Positions 57,622 to 64,000 of a DNA stretch of 64,000 bases are shown piece by piece (the stretch's first letter is position 1; every line of letters starts with the position of its first letter). The notes under the pieces are model-generated. The model was not told the origin of the DNA. It did no database searches and was given only the letters and a program-made list of their open reading frames with translations. Where the stretch lies: positions 241,509,756 to 241,573,755 of the forward strand of contig NC_073692.1 in assembly GCF_029784155.1 (NCBI RefSeq), in the 5' to 3' direction. Both the position numbers and the translations under genes were made by a program. The stretch is from Uranotaenia lowii. Taxonomy: Eukaryota > Arthropoda > Insecta > Diptera > Culicidae.

Positions 57622-59378
57622 GAATCCGGGAGCACCTGATTCTTCTCGCGATACCAGCGCATGACTTATTACATTCCCAAATTTCATTTAGCAGCTACCC
57701 TTCTTCCACTGCAAGCTAATCGAACTCCTATCTGAATTGTTCCAATATATTTGTATGTTATTGAATTTACAGTAATCAGCGTCTGACTGAATATCACTGA
57801 GGTATAGAATGGTGTAATTAGAAAATCTTGTTTGCATTACTTTGAATTTTAAAATAAAACCGTATTCAATTGTTGTTCAGTTCGGAAACTTGAAGAAATT
57901 TCAATGTTTCAAAGATGTTTATTTTCATTCAACCAATACATCGCTTTTTATCAGTAGCCTTTTCTTTCATTTCATGGAAAGCTGTCGAAAAATTCCAAAA
58001 TTGAGAATGATTGTGTGCTCTGATCATGTTCGGTTTTTTCCTTCCTACGAAAACTGGGAAAAATCGCAAACTGGTAGAAATTAAATCCGCTGTTTGATTG
58101 TGCGATTTAAATTCAATTAATATTTTTTTAATTAAAATATTTATTCTTGTGTGGCTGCTCGGACGCCAAGTGATGATTGATTTTGTGCTGCCTTTGACAA
58201 GAACGGATCGTTCATTTACAGCCTTGGCCGGGGTGCAAGGCAAAGTAAAAAAAATCCAGCGAAATGTGGTTGCCTAGCCAGCTTGCACATCCCGAAACCG
58301 GAGAGGTACCAAAAGCGGAGGTAATGTTCAACTTTTAATTGAATTCTTAGTTTTTCTCCCCTTTCGGATTGAATTGTTCCTAACGGTCCTTCGCTGGACG
58401 AGAGCAGTTTCAAGCCACCAAAAACACGTTTCCGTTGTGTAATGATGAGTCCATTATCAGTCGCTAATGGAATTGGAAAACATTTTCAATTTTGCATAGT
58501 TAGTGTTCAGTCTCTGAAGATGAAGTTAAGGAAAACCCACATTGCATTTGCACTTTTTTGACAGCCGAGTAACTAACTGCTCAACGATCAACTGGATTTC
58601 GCTGCTTTGGTCAAACAAATTTTCATGCCTTTTCAAACTAACGTGGTTGTTCATTCGGCCATCATGTAGGTATTATTATTCTGTAAGCGAAAGAACCTCT
58701 ATCAGGAATCATCCATGTATGGTAGGAAGATGGGCTACAAATTTGCAACAAAATGGCACTTTTGACAATACAATAGAACCCTAGTCACAATCGATGCATG
58801 AAATTAGAATGTTCTCCAATAAAAATCAGTAAAAAAAAAACTAAAGAAAAGGATCCTAAAGTCAATTTATTCCCCTTGGAAACGATGAAATATGTTTAAA
58901 TTTGCGCCACCCGCTAAAAGAGCTCATAAATCACAATACAAGCGAAAAGCAACGATTGGACATTCTTCCTCAAAATGTTGGGCAATATTAATTTCACTCT
59001 GGCTCTGCCTCAAAATTGAGGGTATAAATCTGGCACTGCCTCCAGGAAGCCGAAATGAAAATAATCATTTTTTGGCCGATTTAATTCTAATTGCCGGAAG
59101 AGCGAGGAAAATTCCGACGGTGTGGAGCGTCTCAACTTCTGAATAGTTAGCCGGAGAGGACAATTTTGTGCAACTTCCCCCTAATAAAACTGCTTAGAAA
59201 TGTGCCCTTCAACAGCCTAGAGCGCCAAAATGTCGCCATGCTACATGAAGTATGGAGAGAACGTTTTTCATTTTGGGGAAACAAATTTATACTGTTGGGT
59301 AAAAAAAAACAGTTTGTACTTAACCCCCTAAAACCCAAATTCACAAAAGATAGTTTTTATGATTACAAACCAATTTTA
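57622..59378. other. Unassigned DNA
   Basis: Contains a moderately GC-rich patch at 58150-58420 with frames on both strands. No family recognised. Confidence 0.4.
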
Positions 59379-60400
59379 TCTATACCTATATATGAAGTAA
59401 ATTCTGTTTGTTTGTTCTCTATAGACTCAGCCGTCTTAAGAGCTAGAGGTCTGAGAAGGACCAGGAATGATGAAAAATGTTTTCAGATTTTCGGATGACC
59501 CCTTCTGAATGGGGTCGTCCATACAAGACAAATATTGTTTTCGCGATATTGACGTTACTTTTCGTCGGATTGTGATGAAAGTTTGCACAAAAGTGTTTTT
59601 AAAGACCGATTTCAGGTGTCAAGTTTTGTGTAAGGGGTCAGCCAAAGGGGTCGTCTATATTAACTGTTCGCTGTTTATATTGCCGTTATTATACATCTAC
59701 ATCGTATTCAGATGAAAATTGGCACACGATAGTTTTGAGTGACGTGCAATCGATTCGATGTATCAAATCCCTTTTAATTTTGTCCATATTAACTTTTCAA
59801 TATCTTAGTGATATTGACTTTTTTATACATTGAACTGGGATGAAAATTTACACATAGGAGTTATTAGGGACAAAAAATTGATTTCGCTTATCCAAATTAA
59901 AGTCAGGGGTCGGCCAAAAGGGTCGTCCATATAAACTATTCACTGTTAATGCGATATTGCCGTTATTATACATAGGATTGGGATGAAAATTCGCACACGG
60001 TAGTTTTCAGGGACAGGCAATCGATTTCAGATGTCAAATGTTTTACCAAGGGTCGACGAAAGGGGTCGTCTATATAAGTTAATTTTTTACTATTTTAGCA
60101 ATGTTTACGTTATAGAGCATTGGATTGCTTCGAAAATTTGCACGCGGAAGTTTTGAGGGAATGTCAATTGATTTGAGATATCAAAGATTGTATTAGAGGC
60201 CACAGAAAGAGCTTTAACTTTTTGGCAATAATTGCGTTGTTATGCAACGATCGCGTTGGAATTCGAACACGGGGGTTTTTTGGCACGGTCCATTGATTCG
60301 GAAGTGCAGCTGGAAAATGCTTGGCAATTGACTTTCATACAAACTGTTCATGACATATTTCAAGTTGAAAGCGAAACGGAGTTCGTACGGGATCAGCTAG
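59379..60400 (+). mobile_element. Non-autonomous Helitron
   Basis: Starts with TC after an A (TCTATACCTATATATGAAG) and ends CTAG before T (GGGATCAGCTAG at 60389-60400), as Helitrons do; no target duplication is expected or seen. The 3' hairpin is weak. The interior is built from diverged tandem units of about 140 bp, each containing GGGGTCG(T/A)C, a GATATTG(C/A)CGTTAT word and GATGAAAAT-TGCACAC; units start near 59503, 59634, 59905 and 60049. No Rep/helicase frame. Confidence 0.65.
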
Positions 60401-61056
60401 TCATTATATAAAATCATTTCATTCTAGAAAGTTAAATCTTATGAACAATATTTTACATAACCACAGGAGTAGAAGATGTAAACTTTTAGTATGACTTTTT
60501 CGGTTGATCTTTTACAAACTTTAACGAATTTGTCTAGAAGTTAGAGACACATTGAAGTGATTCATAACCATATTTTGATAAGGTTTTCTTCAAAAATTAA
60601 AAAAAATCTTTTTGCTTTTGTTTCCCATATCGCTTCTTAATTTCTCGTCTTCTATCTTTGTCTGTTTTTCGAGATTACTGAGTTTTTAAATTGATCATGT
60701 CAAATGCAAAAACCATTTATAAATTTTAAACTATTTAAATTTTGCTAACGAATTAAAAAAATTTGGAAAACATGCACTTCTTCAAATCGGCATTTAAGAA
60801 TTTCATCGGCTCTAAAATACAAATTGAAACGATAGCAGGAAAATACATGAAATTCAGCGTCTGATTATAACTAGGTTTCACAAGTGTTGGCTAACTGAAA
60901 ACGCACCATGTGTACGAGAATCCATTGAGTATTTTATGTCTCAAGTTTTAAACAACTATAGAATGCAAAGCAATAAAAAAATGCAATAAAAGTACAAGTT
61001 ATATATTTTGTATACATATACCATAAATGGGGGGGGGGGAGGGGGACTCTGATCGT
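60401..61056. other. Unassigned DNA with a G-run
   Basis: AT-rich; a run of ten G and further G-rich bases lies at 61028-61046. Nothing else seen. Confidence 0.45.
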
Positions 61057-61787
61057 CGGGGTAACTTTGATCAACACAACATTTTTGCAGATAATCATCA
61101 TTAACTAAGTCTGAAGTTAAATTATCCTAAAACTGTTTTCTACGTTTGAAAGCCTATAAATTGAGTTTGAAATATGCTAAATTTGGGTTGTAGTTGGAGA
61201 TTTTTTTTATATTTCTTAAAATGTAGTTTTCAAGTTTTAAAATATTTGTTTTTTCGAAGACACACAAATAAACACCCCTCCTGATAATATGATAGCATTT
61301 AGAAGCAAACGAATTGTTTAATATGAATGATAACCCCTTTTTCATTGTACAGGTATAGTTTTAGAGTTGTGTTTATGGTCATTCTATGATAGTTTTTGGA
61401 TATTTAAAAAAAACGAACATTTTCTATGAGAAAGTCTATATAGAACAAATGGCTAAAAACCCTTTCAAATGTATAAGTTTGAATAAACAAAAACATAGGA
61501 ACGGTGAGAGCACCTAGAGAATTGCATGAAGATTAAATTTCATTTGTTTTTGAGGACAAAAAATATTGAAAAATGTTTATATTTTTTTTGCAACCAAGTG
61601 TATGCAGCAACATTGTCCATCTTTTGAGTATATTTGTTTTTGAAAAAAAAAAGTTGAATAATTCAATTGAGTCCAAACAAAAAATGACTGTTATTGATGT
61701 TTTAAGCCTTCAGTGCTAATCGGCATCAAAACAATAATTTTGAAGATGTTGAGATACGTTGGAACCATAGTGATCAAAGTTACCCCG
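61057..61787. mobile_element. MITE D with CGGGGTAACTTTGATC ends
   Basis: The 16-base end is exact in reverse complement at 61772-61787. A TA border is not obvious, and G/C-runs outside both ends (61028-61046; 61933-61938) may mean the element is larger. The interior is AT-rich and non-coding. Confidence 0.6.
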
Positions 61788-62612
61788 AAACATGATATCT
61801 AGTTTTGTAACAAACATTTAGTTATAACTCTAATGTCGTTTGAATATTCTGTTATCAATGATCATACTTTACTCCTTACCTCAGTAAGAATTGCAACCCC
61901 TTCCAAAATATTCAAAAATGAATGTAATCGATGTTCCCCCAGTTTAAGGTTATTCTTTTAATACACGTTTATTAACAGTTGACTTAAATTCATCCAACCT
62001 TGTATTTTTGATATTTTAACTACGTATTAGTAAACTTAATTTTTCATTGCTTCTTCATATAAGCATTATTGAAAAAAAAGTTTTAAAATTTGGTACAGCC
62101 ATAAAACAAAAATTGCTGCAATTGCTGTTTTTATGCCTAATGGCCTTAAAAGTTGCACAAATGCAGTCTAAAAACAATAAAATTAAAGAGCTTAAGCTTT
62201 TAAAACTGTTGAGGACAACTTAGGACTTGTCAAAGCTCACAGCTCTCCTATCCTCCTTTTCTTTCTACAATATTATTTTGAGTGCCTCGTTGTTCAAACT
62301 CATTTATCGGGGGATAAAAGTTTAGGACGATCCCTGGTATGCTGAGAAATTTCCATTAGACGGCCTATTAACCCTTCATTTTTTATTCTTCTCGAAAAAA
62401 AATCTCAGTAGTGTGCAGTAACGAGTACATGAATGAAAAAATATGGAAAAAATATTATTTTCACATATTTATGTTCTACACACAAGGCAATAAAAAAAAA
62501 ACGTGTATTCCTTATTGAAATTGGAAGAATCATAAGTTCAAGCATAAGGACTTCGCAAATCTAGAGTTTGGACACCGTGCACATTGAGAATTTAGCAGAA
62601 AGTATTTATGTG
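61788..62612. other. Unassigned DNA
   Basis: AT-rich, without a recognisable frame or repeat. Confidence 0.45.
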
Positions 62613-63725
62613 TTAATACTAAGGAACTTTTTCCTTATGTTTGCTTGAAGGTTGAAAGTAAAGGCCTTGGCCAGTACTTCCAGCTAGCTCAGTCGATACT
62701 TACGGTTCTCTCAGGGTCGCTACGCCGTCCTAGGGAGAATGGGAACAACCAATCGAATGATCAAAGCGGACAAATCTCTGGCGGACAAGACAAATATAAC
62801 CTATGGCTCGACAAATATTACAAAGTAACAAAATGATACGGTAATAAGAGGGTTTATTTTTAACTTGCCGTTTGGTGCCAGTCTTTGGGGTCGGGCGAAC
62901 GTGATGGCCATCAACAGGGTAGCGGTCGGATTCGGAAACCAGCGTGTACCGTCGGTGTGCGAGCGTCGTGCACGCACGATTTGGGTTGCAGGAACGTCGT
63001 CGATCAGCGTCTTAGGGGCTTGTTTACGTATCCACCAACCGGTTCGGCAAGGGGATGTTGGCCGTCAGCGAGTTGGCGGATTCCGATACCTCGGATAATT
63101 TCACCAGGTGGGTCGAATGCCAGTGGTGTCGTTCGGGTCCGCTGTGGGCTGTCTTAGCGGGTGCGGTCGAGACTACTAATCCGACGAAGCGCTGGAAAGC
63201 AGCGTGGCGCTCCTCGGAACGGGCGGGAAGGCACGGGGTTCAGCCTGTTTGACCAATGTTGACGGTGGTCGCAACGGCACCTCACGGGGTCCCTGGCTAC
63301 GAGAATAGCTCACCAGAACGGACACAACTAACCACCGTACACTTCCGTTTATTGGCTCTTTGGCCACACGCGCACTCTGACCCGAACGTATCGTAAAGTG
63401 AGGATTTTACGGAGTAGATAACTGTTCACTTTCCAAGTCTCGAACTAAGTGACCGGGGCTCAGCATTCAGCAGCCCCAAGACCCCATTCTTTTTCGCCGC
63501 ATCTCACCGCAACCCATTCCCCTGGTTCTTCTTCGCCTAGAACTTAGATATCCGGTTAATACATGACTGGCATTAGGTCAACTGTCAGTTGACGATAGAC
63601 CCCAAATAGGACAACAGCGGGCAAGTACATTTACAACAAGAATTTAAATTTAAATTGACTTCAACGGATCGAGCCATAATAACAAAAAACAAGATAAACT
63701 AACGCGAACAAAAGAACAAAAATAT
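62613..63725 (+). repeat. GC-rich LTR-like block at the window edge
   Basis: Sharp rise in G+C from about 62640 to 63620. It begins near TGTTAATACT and ends near AACAAAAATA, followed by TTGGTGTCATCCGTAGGA, which resembles a tRNA primer-binding site after a 5' LTR. If so, an LTR retrotransposon extends beyond 64000. Open frames at 62865-63252 overlap in three frames and are probably composition effects. Without the second LTR in view this stays tentative. Confidence 0.35.
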
Positions 63726-64000
63726 TGGTGTCATCCGTAGGACTTGTTGCCGACTTTGAACACCAGATTAAAGCGGTAACAAGGTGCTAAAGATGAAACT
63801 TCTTTCCAATACAACTTTTATGATCATAACTTTAACAGAATCAACATTGGTGCAACTGGATCAACGAAAATTCGATCAGGCCAACCAGAAAATTATCCGT
63901 TGCCAAGAAATGGATTATGGCTAATATAGCAATGGATGAAATCCAAAAGGATGGCTGTTTTAACCATACTTGATGTTCTTTCCCGAATGTAGAAAAATGA
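63726..64000 (+). other. Possible leader downstream of the LTR-like block
   Basis: No long open frame. It may be leader or gag start of the element that the GC-rich block suggests. Confidence 0.25.

Noticed and set aside
59499..60300. CRISPR-like spacing of repeats
   Set aside because: Units are about 140 bp, diverged and without unique spacers; they are tandem units in a Helitron.
62865..63252. Three overlapping frames in the GC-rich block
   Set aside because: All three frames are open together because stop codons are rare at this composition.

Overview
The window looks like transposon-rich, AT-rich intergenic or intronic DNA from an insect, most probably a mosquito. The reasons are a pile-up of mariner relatives with DETYVK motifs (the mosquito-type DD37E group), TA-flanked MITEs with GGGG-type ends, tRNA-derived SINEs, an ISL2EU-type element, and non-LTR elements with microsatellite tails. 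Species cannot be read from the sequence alone. I found no convincing intact host gene. Almost everything recognisable is mobile DNA, mostly broken and often nested.

Layout. 1-3 kb: unassigned DNA with one foldback. 3-7 kb: a retroelement 5' region and a gag-like ORF1 gene, split twice by DNA elements; one is a hAT MITE with an exact 8-bp target duplication inside the zinc knuckle. 7.6 kb: a tRNA-like SINE. 8.5-9.75 kb: a nearly full-length, decayed DD37E mariner. 12.4-13.6 kb: a SINE and an internally deleted mariner with 28-bp-class ends. 14.5-15.7 kb: a 5'-truncated non-LTR retrotransposon with an open RNase H frame and a 13-bp target duplication. 16-20.5 kb: an exon-like fragment, then a Ty3/gypsy gag relic on the minus strand interrupted by two MITEs. 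20.8-34.8 kb: one hAT transposase gene pulled apart over 14 kb by an intron, MITEs and a non-LTR insertion. 35.1-37 kb: an ISL2EU-like pair of genes facing each other (SWIM/YqaJ protein and DDE transposase). 37-64 kb: SINEs, further TA MITEs, hAT MITEs, two Helitron ends, a perfect 161-bp-arm hairpin, another non-LTR insertion, and a GC-rich LTR-like block at the right edge.

How parts relate. Order of insertion can be read from the nesting: gag, hAT and MITE bodies are hosts, and later arrivals carry clean TA, 8-bp or 13-25-bp duplications. Four unrelated-looking TA MITE families have ends that all read as a G-run followed by a short AT-containing word, which suggests one superfamily or one transposase specificity. 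The most unusual items are the perfect long hairpin at 49.3-49.7 kb and a small two-exon reading frame at 27.3-27.5 kb, carried inside a TA-flanked element.
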